DNA of 64,000 nt from Nonomuraea harbinensis (lineage in GTDB: Bacteria; Actinomycetota; Actinomycetes; Streptosporangiales; Streptosporangiaceae): positions 62,001-126,000 of the forward strand of contig NZ_JAHKRN010000001.1 of NCBI RefSeq assembly GCF_019396385.1. Reading direction: 5' to 3'. Positions 17,647 to 26,507 of this stretch are shown piece after piece. The position numbers were made by a program, and so were the translations under genes. The notes beneath the pieces were generated by a model. It was not told the DNA's origin and did no database searches. It saw nothing but the letters and a program-made list of their open reading frames with translations. Each line of letters begins with the position of its first letter. The first letter of the stretch is position 1.

Positions 17647-18432
17647 ATGGACAGAGCGCGACAGATCGCGCAGGCCGTGCTGTACGAGTGCCACCCGTAC
17701 CATCGGCTGCTGGACGACCGGTACCTGCGCGGACTCCACCCCGAGCCGTACGCCGGCGGGCGGGCCGGTCTCTCCTGGATGATGCAGACCCAGTGCCTGG
17801 TCGAGGCCGCCCCCGCCGACACCGTGGACGTGCACGTACGGTTCCTGCAACTGGTCAGCCGCGAGGTGGCGCGGGCGCGCGGCGGCGAGCTGGAGCCGGC
17901 GGCCGAGCTGACCGTCGACGGCGCCCGCTACGTCTCGGGGCTGGAGGCGCGCGAGCGCGAGGCGGCCGTGTCGGGGCTGACGCTCGCCGACCTGGCGGCG
18001 GCGGCGTACACGATGCGCGTGGACGTGCCGGGCGACCAGGAGGCGGCCTGGCTGATCGACGCCCGCGGCCGGGCCGGGGCGGTGCTGCGCTGCTGGGAGA
18101 CCCTGCACGGCCAGGCCGTGGTGCGCGCGGAGCCGCTGCGCGACCGGCTGTTCAGGCTGACGGTCAAGGTGGCCAACACCACCGACTGGCGGGGCGAGGA
18201 TCGGGCGGAGGTGCTCAGGCACACGTTCGTGTCGGCGCAGAGCGTGGTGCGCACCCACGGCGGGCGGTTCGTCTCGCTCCTGAACCCGCCGGCCGAGCTG
18301 CGCCCGCTGGCCGAGAGCTGCCGCAACATCGGCACCTGGCCGGTGCTGGTGGGGGAGGTCGGCGAGCGGCATACGATGCTGTCGGCCCCGATCATCCTGC
18401 GCGACCATCCCCGGCTCAGCTACGCGACATAG
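17647..18432 (+). CDS. Conserved actinobacterial protein of unknown function
   Basis: 261 residues from ATG 17647, preceded by AAGGCGG six nt upstream; an in-frame ATG at 17602 has no such site. No signal or membrane segment. From memory, QAVLYE near the start and WPVLVGEVGERHTMLSAPIILRD near the end resemble an uncharacterised protein found in actinobacterial [NiFe]-hydrogenase gene clusters, which continues past this point with a further C-terminal segment. Here the protein stops at RDHPRLSYAT, and no hydrogenase genes are nearby. It may be a shortened, repurposed relative. Function unknown. Confidence 0.7.
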   Translation: MDRARQIAQAVLYECHPYHRLLDDRYLRGLHPEPYAGGRAGLSWMMQTQCLVEAAPADTVDVHVRFLQLVSREVARARGGELEPAAELTVDGARYVSGLEAREREAAVSGLTLADLAAAAYTMRVDVPGDQEAAWLIDARGRAGAVLRCWETLHGQAVVRAEPLRDRLFRLTVKVANTTDWRGEDRAEVLRHTFVSAQSVVRTHGGRFVSLLNPPAELRPLAESCRNIGTWPVLVGEVGERHTMLSAPIILRDHPRLSYAT

Positions 18433-18436
18433 TCGG

Positions 18437-18664
18437 TCAACCCGGCGCGCGTTCGGCGGCGATCATCAGCACGACGCCCAGGGCGGCCAGGGCGAGGTTG
18501 GCGAACAGCTCGTAGCCGGTCAGCAGGTCGACCCGGGGAATGATCACCCGGTTGAAGAAGTTGAGGAAGAAGCCGAGGAACGGCTGGACGGCCACGTGGT
18601 CGATGGCCCCGCTGATGCCCTGGAGCGCCAGGACGAAGCCGACGATCTGGATGGCTTTGCGCAT
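18437..18664 (-). CDS. Small membrane protein of unknown function
   Basis: 75 residues with two hydrophobic segments (about 4-24 and 50-68). The short segment between them contains FLGFFLNFFNRVIIP. No motif recognised. It converges on the preceding gene with a 4-nt gap and sits upstream of ctaD on the same strand. Confidence 0.65.
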   Translation of the reverse strand: MRKAIQIVGFVLALQGISGAIDHVAVQPFLGFFLNFFNRVIIPRVDLLTGYELFANLALAALGVVLMIAAERAPG

Positions 18665-18737
18665 GGCCCGACGCTAGTGCCCGGCCGCGGCCCCGCGGAT
18701 CGGCCTTAGGGATGCTCAGGACCGACCGAAGTATGTG

Positions 18738-20417
18738 TCACGCCTCGATCTCGTCCCGCTTGGGGTAGCTGTGCGGGTAGTGCAGGTCGAACGCGGGCCG
18801 TTCGGAGCGGATCGGCGGCATGAAGGAGAAGTTGTGCCGCGGCGGCGGGCAGCTCGTGGCCCATTCCAGCGAGCCGCCGAACCCCCACGGGTCGTCCAGC
18901 GTCACCCAGCGCGGCTTGCGCTGGGTGATCCACACGTTGTAGAGGAACGGCAGCGTCGACAGCCCGAGGATCGCCGCGCCGACGGACGAGATCTGGTTGA
19001 GCAGGGTGAACCCGTCGCCGGGCGCGTAGTCGGCGTAGCGGCGCGGGAACCCGGCCCAGCCGAGCCAGTGCTGCACCAGGAACGTGGTGTGGAAGCCGAT
19101 GAACAGCAGCCAGAAGTGGATCTGGCCGAGCCGGTCGTCCAGCATCCGCCCGGTCATCTTCGGCCACCAGAAGTAGAACCCGGCGAACATCGCGAACACC
19201 ACCGTGCCGAACACCACGTAGTGGAAGTGGGCCACCACGAAGTAGGAGTCGGTGACCTGGAAGTCCAAGGGAGGCGAGCCCAGGATGACGCCGGTGAGCC
19301 CGCCGAGCAGGAAGGTGATGAGGAACCCGACGGCGAACATCATCGGGGTCTCGAAGCTCAGATGTCCCCGCCACATCGTGCCGATCCAGTTGAAGAACTT
19401 CACCCCGGTCGGCACCGCGATCAGGAAGGTCATGAACGAGAAGAACGGCAGCAGCACCTGCCCGGTGGGGAACATGTGGTGCGCCCAGACGGTCATCGAC
19501 AGCCCGGCGATGGCGATGGTCGCGCCGACCAGCCCGATGTAGCCGAAGATCGGCTTGCGCGAGAAGACCGGGATGACCTCGGTGATGATGCCGAAGAACG
19601 GCAGCGCGATGATGTAGACCTCGGGGTGCCCGAAGAACCAGAACAGGTGCTGGTAGAGGATCGGCCCGCCGGCCGCGGGGTCGTAGACGTGCACGCCGAA
19701 CTTGCGTTCGGCCTCCAGGGCCAGCAGCGCGGCGGCCAGCACCGGGAACGCCATCAGCACCATCATGCTGGTCAGCAGCACGTTCCAGGTGAAGATCGGC
19801 ATCCGGAACATGGTCATGCCCGGCGCGCGCATGCAGATGATCGTGGTGATGAAGTTGACCGAGCCGAGGATGGTGCCGAGCCCGGCCAGCACCAGCCCCA
19901 TGATCCACAGGTCGCCGCCGATGCCGGGCGAGTACGTGGCCGACGACAGCGGGGTGTAGGCGAACCAGCCGAAGCTGGCGGCCCCGCCGGGGGTGAGGAA
20001 GGTGGACGCGGTGATGAGCCCGCCGAACAGGAACAGCCAGTAGCTGGCCATGTTGAGCCGGGGGAAGGCCACGTCCGGCGACCCGATCTGCAACGGCATG
20101 ATGACGTTGGCGAACCCGGCGAACAGCGGGGTGGCGAACAGCAGCAGCATGATCACGCCGTGCATGGTGAACAGCTGGTTGTACTGCTCCGCGTTCACCA
20201 GTTGCAGCTCGGGCCCCGCCAGCTCGGCCCTGATGATCATGGCCAGGACGCCCGCGAACAGGAAGAACATGAAAGACGTGATCAGGTACAGGTAGCCGAT
20301 CACCTTGTGGTCCGTGGACGTGAGCCACTTGGTGATGACCGCGCCCGTGCGACGGCCGTGGACCGGGGCCGGCGGCGAAGTCGTCGGCTCCTCGTCTCTC
20401 GGCTTCTGGATCGTCAC
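18738..20417 (-). CDS. ctaD: Cytochrome c oxidase subunit I (aa3 type)
   Basis: 559 residues from GTG 20417, which has AGGGGG seven nt upstream; the frame stays open 43 codons further but without protein-like character. Twelve helices with the haem-copper motifs: low-spin haem His in [11 protein letters not shown], CuB/Tyr motif [11 protein letters not shown], CuB histidines WAHHMF and haem a3 ligand region [11 protein letters not shown]. It is the catalytic subunit of the terminal oxidase. Subunits II and III and the qcr genes are not adjacent, so this is a solitary, perhaps additional, ctaD. Confidence 0.95.
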   Translation of the reverse strand: MTIQKPRDEEPTTSPPAPVHGRRTGAVITKWLTSTDHKVIGYLYLITSFMFFLFAGVLAMIIRAELAGPELQLVNAEQYNQLFTMHGVIMLLLFATPLFAGFANVIMPLQIGSPDVAFPRLNMASYWLFLFGGLITASTFLTPGGAASFGWFAYTPLSSATYSPGIGGDLWIMGLVLAGLGTILGSVNFITTIICMRAPGMTMFRMPIFTWNVLLTSMMVLMAFPVLAAALLALEAERKFGVHVYDPAAGGPILYQHLFWFFGHPEVYIIALPFFGIITEVIPVFSRKPIFGYIGLVGATIAIAGLSMTVWAHHMFPTGQVLLPFFSFMTFLIAVPTGVKFFNWIGTMWRGHLSFETPMMFAVGFLITFLLGGLTGVILGSPPLDFQVTDSYFVVAHFHYVVFGTVVFAMFAGFYFWWPKMTGRMLDDRLGQIHFWLLFIGFHTTFLVQHWLGWAGFPRRYADYAPGDGFTLLNQISSVGAAILGLSTLPFLYNVWITQRKPRWVTLDDPWGFGGSLEWATSCPPPRHNFSFMPPIRSERPAFDLHYPHSYPKRDEIEA

Positions 20418-20560
20418 CCTGGTTCCCCCTCGGCAGGCGCTCCGTAAAGAACCAACTACCCTCCGTGTCGCCACGGTAGGCCCAAGAAAGTGATGGCTTG
20501 CGGCATAGCGGGCCCGGGTTCGCGGCGTCTCAGTGGTGACAGTCAATCCCTGGAGGTGAC

Positions 20561-21070
20561 GTGGACGCCGAAGACGAGCGCGGCTTCCGCGAGTTCGTCT
20601 CCGCGCGGTCCCCCGCGCTGATGCGGCTCGGCTTCCTGCTCACCGGTGGCGACCAGCACGCGGCCGAGGACCTGGTGCAGGCGGCGCTGGCGAAGCTGGC
20701 GAGCAGATGGCGGCGGGTGGACGCACCGGAGGCGTACACGAAGCAGATCATGTACCGCCAGCAGATCAGCTGGTGGCGGGCGACGGGCCGGCGGGTCGAG
20801 GTGGTCCGCGGCGCGGTGCCCGACCTGCCCGGGCGCGACCGTACCCATCAGAGCGAGCTCCGCGTGGTGCTGCGCGCCGCGCTGGCCAAGCTCACCGCCA
20901 GGCAGCGCACGGTCCTGGTGCTGCGCTATTTCGAGGACCTGCCGGATCACGAGGTGGCCCGCCGGCTCGGCTGCTCGGTCGGCACGGTACGCAGCACCGC
21001 GCACCGGTCGCTGGCCCGGCTGCGTGAGATCGCACCCGAACTCGCCGAGGAACTGGAGGCCGCGAAATGA
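20561..21070 (+). CDS. SigE-family ECF RNA polymerase sigma factor
   Basis: 169 residues from GTG 20561, preceded by GGAGGTGA. Region 2 starts [21 protein letters not shown] and continues [12 protein letters not shown]. Region 4 ([22 protein letters not shown] then [15 protein letters not shown]) carries the promoter-recognition HTH. This is the SigE subgroup abundant in actinomycetes. The next gene overlaps by ATGA and is likely its membrane partner. Confidence 0.92.
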   Translation: MDAEDERGFREFVSARSPALMRLGFLLTGGDQHAAEDLVQAALAKLASRWRRVDAPEAYTKQIMYRQQISWWRATGRRVEVVRGAVPDLPGRDRTHQSELRVVLRAALAKLTARQRTVLVLRYFEDLPDHEVARRLGCSVGTVRSTAHRSLARLREIAPELAEELEAAK

Positions 21071-22254
21071 CCAGGCTGCTCCGCGAGACGATGGAGGAGT
21101 GGGCCGGGCAGGCCGAGGTGCCGCACGACCTGGCCGATCGGGCGCTGCGGAGGAGGCGGCGCGGCCTGCTGCCCGCCGGCGCCGCGCTGCTGGCCGCGGC
21201 GGTCATCGCCGCCGTCGCCGTGTTCGTGACCGTCCAGCCGCCAGGCCCCGTGCTGCCGGCCGTGACGGTCACGCTTCCGGCCCGGCCCTCGCCGGCGCCC
21301 ACGGACGTGCGGGCGGACCCGGACCACGCGCGGCCCACGAAGCTCGTGGCCGCCGGAAATCTGGCGGTCGGCGCGTACTACACCTTGCGCAGGGAGAAGG
21401 GGGAGAACGGGCTGGACCACGTCCGGCGCACCTGGCACCTGTACGACCCGCGTACCGACAGCTACGAGGAGACCCCCTGGGCCTGGGTGGACGTCGCCCC
21501 CGGCATGCGGGTCGCCGCCGTGGTCCAGGGCGACCTGCTGGGCGACCGGATCGGCGTCATCGACCTGGACACCCGGCAGTTCCTCTCCTGGATCCAGCTC
21601 GGTCGCCGGGCCGGGCACGTCGCCTGGTCGCCCGACGGCACGAAACTGCTGGCCACCACCTATTCCTCCTACCCCGACGAGCTGCCCACCGACGGGGTCG
21701 CATGGCGGCGGAAGGACAGCCCGCGCACCGGCTACTACCTGATCGACGTGCCGACGGGCCGGGCCGAACACCACGCGCTGCCGCCGCTGCCCAGTACGGA
21801 CGGTCCGCCGAGCAACTCCAACGGCAGGCAGGACCTCGGCTGGAGCCTCGACGGCTCGCTGATCTGGGGGCCCACCGTCGACATCTCCCCGGAGCGGGTC
21901 TACTACGGCCTCGACGGCCGGCCCGCGGAGCCGCCGCCCGGTGAGGCGTTCAACCGCCACGGCGAGTCGAAGATCTCGCCCGACGGCCGGCTCGAACTCG
22001 GCCCGGACGGGCTGCCCACGGCGATCATCGAACGGCGCACCGGGAAGGTCGCCGGTAGCCAGAACGTGCTCCAGCTCATCGGCTGGGCCGACGACGAGCA
22101 CGTCATCGCGCTCGGCTGCGCCGGAGGGTGCGAGAACGAGTTCCGCAACGGCCTGGTGCTCGTCAGCGTCGACGGCCGCACCACGGTCCCGCTCACCGGC
22201 GTTCAGGAGAGCCAGGAGGACGGCAGCTGGAGGTGGGTGCTCACACCCCGGTGA
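21067..22254 (+). CDS. Membrane protein with an extracytoplasmic beta-propeller-like domain (putative anti-sigma partner)
   Basis: 395 residues. A short cytoplasmic N-terminus (about 1-35, Arg-rich RRRRRG at its end), one membrane helix (about 37-58), then a large outside domain with TolB/WD-like repeats (VAWSPDGTKLLA, DLGWSLDGSLIW, ESKISPDGRLELG). Overlap with the sigma gene and the topology suggest a role in controlling that sigma factor, as is usual for SigE-type pairs. No classical ZAS motif is visible, so the anti-sigma role is inference. Confidence 0.75.
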   Translation: MTRLLRETMEEWAGQAEVPHDLADRALRRRRRGLLPAGAALLAAAVIAAVAVFVTVQPPGPVLPAVTVTLPARPSPAPTDVRADPDHARPTKLVAAGNLAVGAYYTLRREKGENGLDHVRRTWHLYDPRTDSYEETPWAWVDVAPGMRVAAVVQGDLLGDRIGVIDLDTRQFLSWIQLGRRAGHVAWSPDGTKLLATTYSSYPDELPTDGVAWRRKDSPRTGYYLIDVPTGRAEHHALPPLPSTDGPPSNSNGRQDLGWSLDGSLIWGPTVDISPERVYYGLDGRPAEPPPGEAFNRHGESKISPDGRLELGPDGLPTAIIERRTGKVAGSQNVLQLIGWADDEHVIALGCAGGCENEFRNGLVLVSVDGRTTVPLTGVQESQEDGSWRWVLTPR

Positions 22255-22310
22255 CTGATCGCCCCGATTCTGGGCACTTTACGGTCCTTTCAACTTCCGA
22301 GGAGGATCCC

Positions 22311-23129
22311 GTGAACACTGCGCAGAGCGCGGGGCGGTCAGCGGAGGCCGCTGCCCGGCGAGCGGCTGACCACCCGGCCCTGGACCGGCTGGCCCGGGTC
22401 GGGCTGGCCTGTCGCGGCGTGCTGTACGCGTTGATCGGTGTGCTGGCGGTCCAGATCGCCCTGGGCAGCGGCGAGGAGGAGGCCGACAAGGGCGGCGCCA
22501 TCACCACGGTCGCGGAGCTGCCGTTCGGGGCGGTGATCCTGTGGGTGATGGTCGTCGGCTTCGTGGCGCTGGCCCTGTGGCAGGCGTCCGAGGCGCTGTT
22601 CAGCCACCAGGAGAAGCTCGACAGGGCCGAGTCGGCCGGCAGGACCGTGGTCTACGGACTGATCGTGTTCACCCTGCTCAGCGTGCTGCTGGCCGGGCGC
22701 GCCGCGTCGGAGGACGAGAAGTCGCAGGACGTGACCGGCATGTTGCTCGACCTCCCGGCCGGCGAGTGGATCGTGGGCGCCGTCGGCCTCGGCGTGATCG
22801 CGCTCGGCGTCTACTGGGTGCGGCAGGGCGTCACCAAGAAGTTCCGCGAGGAGCTGGACCTCGGGCGGATGTCGCCCCGGGCCCGCTCGGTGATGGAGAA
22901 GCTGGGCATGGCCGGCTACGTGGCCCGCGGCGTCATCGCCGGGCTCGCCGGGTTCCTCGTCATCCAGGCGGCGATCACCCATGACCCGGACAAGGCCGGA
23001 GGCATCGACCAGGCGCTGCGCTCCTTCGCGGACACTCCCGTCGGACCTTGGCTGCTGATCGCGGTCGCGCTCGGGCTGGTGCTGTTCGCCGGTTACTGCT
23101 TCGGCGAGTCCCGCTGGCGCCGCACCTGA
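22311..23129 (+). CDS. DUF1206 membrane protein
   Basis: 272 residues from GTG 22311, with GAGGAGGA upstream. Six hydrophobic helices in three repeats of two: each repeat begins with LARVGLACRGVLYALIGVLA, VVYGLIVFTLL or MAGYVARGVIAGLAG. This matches the threefold DUF1206 family of unknown function. The loops are acidic (GEEEADKG, SEDEKSQ). It lies 57 nt after the sigma partner gene on the same strand. Confidence 0.85.
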   Translation: MNTAQSAGRSAEAAARRAADHPALDRLARVGLACRGVLYALIGVLAVQIALGSGEEEADKGGAITTVAELPFGAVILWVMVVGFVALALWQASEALFSHQEKLDRAESAGRTVVYGLIVFTLLSVLLAGRAASEDEKSQDVTGMLLDLPAGEWIVGAVGLGVIALGVYWVRQGVTKKFREELDLGRMSPRARSVMEKLGMAGYVARGVIAGLAGFLVIQAAITHDPDKAGGIDQALRSFADTPVGPWLLIAVALGLVLFAGYCFGESRWRRT

Positions 23130-23178
23130 AGGGGCGCAAGCGCACGGCGGTGTCGAGAAGTCGAAGGAGAGGCCGGAC

Positions 23179-23688
23179 ATGTACTTGTCGGTTCACTTGA
23201 AGCCGATAGCGGACACCACGATGGTCGTCGCCCTCGCGGGTGAGCTGGACGCGATGACCGTCCCGATCCTCTCCGAGACGCTCGAACCGCTGGTCGCGTC
23301 CCCGGCCATGTGCGTCGTCGTGGCGGCCGGTGATCTCTGGTTCTGCGACCTGAGAGGGGTGAGCCGGCTCGTGGCCGCCCGCCGGGGCCTGCGGGTCACG
23401 GGCGGCGACCTGTTCCTCGCGGAGGCGAGCCCGGCGCTCCGCCGGCTCATCTCGCTCATGGAGAAGGGCCGGAGGTCGCCGCTGCCGGTGTTCGACACCC
23501 TGCCCCAGGCGCTGGCCGCCTGTGGCGTGTGCGCGGAGCCGGCGCCCCCGGAACCTCGTCACCTGCCGCTGCTGCGCGGGCTCCCCGCGCGGCCTGTCAC
23601 GGGCCGGCGGCGTGGCACGATGCCGCCCTCGGCACCCGGCCGATCACCCTCCGCCCGGAGCCGCTGCGCGAGCGGGCCGGGCCCCTGA
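23179..23688 (+). CDS. STAS-domain protein with a basic C-terminal extension
   Basis: 169 residues. A STAS-like core (about 1-100) has VVALAGELDAMTVPIL at the start and the LWFCDLRGVSRL segment where the phospho-Ser motif normally sits (D-S-S/T). Here the residue is Arg/Gly (CDLRG), so phosphorylation-type control may be absent. The last 55 residues are Pro/Arg-rich and low-complexity and may be a poorly conserved tail. It precedes the CheB gene by 85 nt. Confidence 0.7.
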   Translation: MYLSVHLKPIADTTMVVALAGELDAMTVPILSETLEPLVASPAMCVVVAAGDLWFCDLRGVSRLVAARRGLRVTGGDLFLAEASPALRRLISLMEKGRRSPLPVFDTLPQALAACGVCAEPAPPEPRHLPLLRGLPARPVTGRRRGTMPPSAPGRSPSARSRCASGPGP

Positions 23689-23773
23689 GAGGCCATGGAG
23701 TCGCGCGTACGGATGGCCGGGCAGGCGACCGCTTCGCACGCATAAGCCCGCGCCTGCGGGACAGGGGGAGAAG

Positions 23774-24784
23774 GTGTGGACAGTAGGACGAGACACGATC
23801 GTGGTGGCGGCCTCCGCCGGAGGAGTGGAGGCGCTGCGGACGCTGGTCGGATCGCTGCCCGCTGATCTCCCCGCCACGGTGCTCGTGGTGCTCCACCTGC
23901 CGCCCCAGGGCGGCGGCGTGCTGGCCGGGATCCTCGACAGGGCGGGTCCGCTCAAGGCGGTCCCGGCCGAGGACATGCAGGAGTTGCGCCGGGGGCGGGT
24001 CTACGTGGCCAGGCCCGATCACCACCTGCTCGTCCACGAGGGCAAGGTCCGGCTGTCACGCGGCCCCCGGCACAACGGTCACCGCCCCGCGGCCGATCCG
24101 CTCTTCATGAGCGCGGCGCTCGACGCGGGGGAGCGGGTGGCCGCCGTCGTGCTGAGCGGCATGCTCGACGACGGCGTGCGAGGGTGCGTCGCGGTGGACC
24201 GCAGAGGAGGCGCGGTGGCGGTGCAGGATCCGGGCGAAGCGGCCTTCCCCGGCATGCCGGAGGCGGCCGTCGCCGCGGTCCCGAACGCGCCGTCGCTTCC
24301 CGTACGGGAGCTCGCCGACTGGCTGGTGCGGCAGAGCAGAACGCCTGTCATCACGGAGGCCAGGATGGACGACACGGAGATGATGCGGGAGGTCGGGCGG
24401 TTCCTGAGCGAGGAGCCCGCCCTGGCGGAACCCGGTGGCGCCCTCTCCGGACTCGGCTGCCCGGAATGCGGTGGTCCGATGTACGAGCAGAGGGACGAGG
24501 GCCGCGCGCGCCTCGTCTGCCGGGTGGGACACGCCTGGTCCGACGAGAGCCTGGTCGGCGCCCAGTCGGACGCGGTGGAGAGAGCCCTGTGGATCGCCAT
24601 CCAGCGGTTGGACGAGCGGGTGCGGATTCTCGGCCGGATGGCGCGGTCGGCGGAGGAGCACGGCGGGAAGCACTCCCACGGCTTCATCCGGAAGGAGGCG
24701 GCGCGGACGCGTGAGGCCGTGGAGACCATCCGCATGGTGCAGGCCCGCATCAGCGGAGGCGACGACAGCCTGCTCATGTCCTGA
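23774..24784 (+). CDS. CheB-type methylesterase domain protein
   Basis: 336 residues from GTG 23774, preceded by GGGGGAGAAG. It has no receiver domain. The CheB catalytic domain (about 7-185) has Ser14 in AASAGGVEAL, His41 in VVLHLPPQGGGVLAG and the Asp in SGMLDDGVRG. The C-terminal part carries a zinc-ribbon-like CPECGGPM then CRVGHAWS and a helical tail. Such stand-alone CheB proteins occur in non-motile actinomycetes. No CheR, CheA or receptor genes are nearby, so it probably demethylates or deamidates a non-chemotaxis target (inference). Confidence 0.88.
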   Translation: MWTVGRDTIVVAASAGGVEALRTLVGSLPADLPATVLVVLHLPPQGGGVLAGILDRAGPLKAVPAEDMQELRRGRVYVARPDHHLLVHEGKVRLSRGPRHNGHRPAADPLFMSAALDAGERVAAVVLSGMLDDGVRGCVAVDRRGGAVAVQDPGEAAFPGMPEAAVAAVPNAPSLPVRELADWLVRQSRTPVITEARMDDTEMMREVGRFLSEEPALAEPGGALSGLGCPECGGPMYEQRDEGRARLVCRVGHAWSDESLVGAQSDAVERALWIAIQRLDERVRILGRMARSAEEHGGKHSHGFIRKEAARTREAVETIRMVQARISGGDDSLLMS

Positions 24785-24790
24785 AGGAGG

Positions 24791-24839
24791 GCCTGACGGG
24801 GAGCACCGGCGCGGCGCTTCCCGTCAGGCGCGGGTGAGA
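24791..24839. terminator. Bidirectional hairpin terminator between converging genes
   Basis: Arms GCCTGACGGG (24791-24800) and CCCGTCAGGC (24830-24839) pair perfectly, and four more pairs with one mismatch extend the stem inward (GAGC against GCTT). It sits between the stops of the CheB gene and the convergent amidase gene. Confidence 0.75.
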
Positions 24840-24840
24840 T

Positions 24841-26355
24841 CTAGATGCGGGAGATGCGGACGGCGTCGGCGATCACGTAGCCGGTGCCGCCGGTCCACCG
24901 GCTGACGCCCACGACGTTCTGCGTGCCGGCGTTGAGCTGGAAGGTGCCGATGCTCCGCCAGGCTCCGCCGCCGGAGCGCTGGTCGACGTAGACGGTCTGG
25001 TTGCCGCCTGCCGCCGCCACGATGTACGGGGCCGAGCTGTTGTATCCGGGATCACTGGGATACCAGACCTCGATCCGGTACGTGCCGGCGCTGGGGATGG
25101 CCGCCGAGTACCAGGCCGGGTCGCTGGCGGCCACCGGGTCGGCGAACCGGTAGTCGGCGCCGTGCCGCTGGCTGGAGTACGCCGAGGTGCCCCAGTTGGT
25201 GCTGGCGGTGAACTGGGAGCTGGCGTTGTCGACCGTGGTGGTCCAGGTCGGCGGGTTGGTGGAGCCTCCGTTCACGTAGTTCATGTACGTGGTCCAGTTC
25301 CAGTGCGGACCCGGGTCGGTGTGGGTCGCGCCGGGCACCTCGTTGTGGCCGATGATGCCGGTGCGGTTCTTCGGCACGCCGTACTTGTCGGCCAGGTGGC
25401 GGGTCAGCGCGGCCGAGGAGCGGTACATCGCGTCGGTGAACCAGGACGCGTCGTTGACCCAGCCCTCGTGCTCGATGCCGATGGAACGGTTGTTGTAGGT
25501 GGAGTTCCCGGCGTGCCAGCCGACGTCCTTGTCACGCACCATCTGGGTGATGGCGCCGTTGGACGACTTGACCACGTAGTGCGCCGAGACCTGGGCGGCC
25601 GGGTTCTGGAACCAGGAGATCGTGCCCGCGTAGGAGCCCTGGGTGACGTGGATGACGATGCGGTCGATGTTGTAGCTGGTCTCGCGGTTCGACACCCGGT
25701 AGTTGCTGGAGGAGGCGGCGACCCAGGCGGCCGGCGGGTAGTCGGGGCTGGCGACCGCGGCCTGCGCGTTGAGGTCGCGGGCCTTGGCCAGGTCGCCGCG
25801 GTCGGCGGTGACCTCCTGCGGCTCGACGGTCACGCCGCGGGCCTGGAGGCCGAGGCCGAGCATCTCGTAGACGGCGTCGGCGTACAGGCGGGCCGTCTCG
25901 GGCGAGGAGGCGTGGCCGTACTCGGCGACCGCCTTGTACCAGCGGCCGGCGTCCTTCCTGGCGGCCTCGTCGAGGCCGAGCTTGTCGGCGTACGAGCGCA
26001 GCACGGCGGCGGCGCCGAGGATGTTGGCGGCGTCGTCCTTCTTCAGCGTGGCGGCCGGCTGCCCGGTGAGCGCGGCGGCTTCGGAGAGGGTCTTGTTGGT
26101 GGGGTTGTCGACGAGGTGCATGAGCCCGTAGCCGCCGCTGGCGCTGGGCTCGCCTGCGTGGCCGTCGAGGTGGGTCTCCGCGTAGCCGAGGGCGACGAGC
26201 AGGTCGCGGGGGACGTCGTGGGCGGCGGCGGCCTTGGCGAAGGCGTCCGACAGCGGGGTGCCGCGCTCCGCGAGGGCCGGCTGGACGGCGAGGACCAGGA
26301 GGGTGGAGAGGGTGGCGGCGACGAGGGCTACTAATCGGGTGCGTACCAGTGTCAT
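24841..26355 (-). CDS. Secreted N-acetylmuramoyl-L-alanine amidase with SLT-like and golvesin-type domains
   Basis: 504 residues from ATG 26355 (GGAG five nt upstream). Signal peptide about 1-29 (cleavage near QPALA-E). An N-terminal lysozyme/SLT-like segment follows (about 35-150; AETHLDGHAG and GGYGLMHLV), then an Amidase_2 domain (about 225-365) with Zn-ligand His236 in IVIHVTQG and the THTDPGPHWNW motif. The C-terminal about 130 residues form a golvesin/XLY-like beta-domain (ERHGADYRFADP-type). It cleaves stem peptides from the glycan. The divergent neighbour encodes a GHL10 glycosidase with almost the same C-terminal domain. Confidence 0.93.
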   Translation of the reverse strand: MTLVRTRLVALVAATLSTLLVLAVQPALAERGTPLSDAFAKAAAAHDVPRDLLVALGYAETHLDGHAGEPSASGGYGLMHLVDNPTNKTLSEAAALTGQPAATLKKDDAANILGAAAVLRSYADKLGLDEAARKDAGRWYKAVAEYGHASSPETARLYADAVYEMLGLGLQARGVTVEPQEVTADRGDLAKARDLNAQAAVASPDYPPAAWVAASSSNYRVSNRETSYNIDRIVIHVTQGSYAGTISWFQNPAAQVSAHYVVKSSNGAITQMVRDKDVGWHAGNSTYNNRSIGIEHEGWVNDASWFTDAMYRSSAALTRHLADKYGVPKNRTGIIGHNEVPGATHTDPGPHWNWTTYMNYVNGGSTNPPTWTTTVDNASSQFTASTNWGTSAYSSQRHGADYRFADPVAASDPAWYSAAIPSAGTYRIEVWYPSDPGYNSSAPYIVAAAGGNQTVYVDQRSGGGAWRSIGTFQLNAGTQNVVGVSRWTGGTGYVIADAVRISRI

Positions 26356-26507
26356 GAGAACTCCACTCTGGGGGGTACCGCACGCACAGTAAGGGACTTT
26401 CATGACAGATGTCGATAATTGACATTACTCAGGTATTAAAGGAAACTTTCCGCCCGCGCGTCGGCGGCCCCGGCAAAGTTGGGCCCCCGCGAAAGCTGTG
26501 AAAACTA
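26356..26507. promoter_or_regulatory. AT-rich divergent promoter region of the two wall-enzyme genes
   Basis: The 152 bp between the amidase and GHL10 genes contains the most AT-rich stretch nearby (26398-26450: AATTGACATTACTC, GGTATTAAAGGAAAC). TTGACA at about 26424 could serve as a -35 element, but no convincing -10 at normal spacing was found. No c-di-AMP riboswitch features were seen. Confidence 0.4.

Noticed and set aside
26356..26507. c-di-AMP (ydaO) riboswitch before the wall hydrolase, and likewise before ktrB at 6802-6983
   Set aside because: Actinomycete wall hydrolases and K+ transporters often have one, but the conserved core motifs were not seen in either leader.
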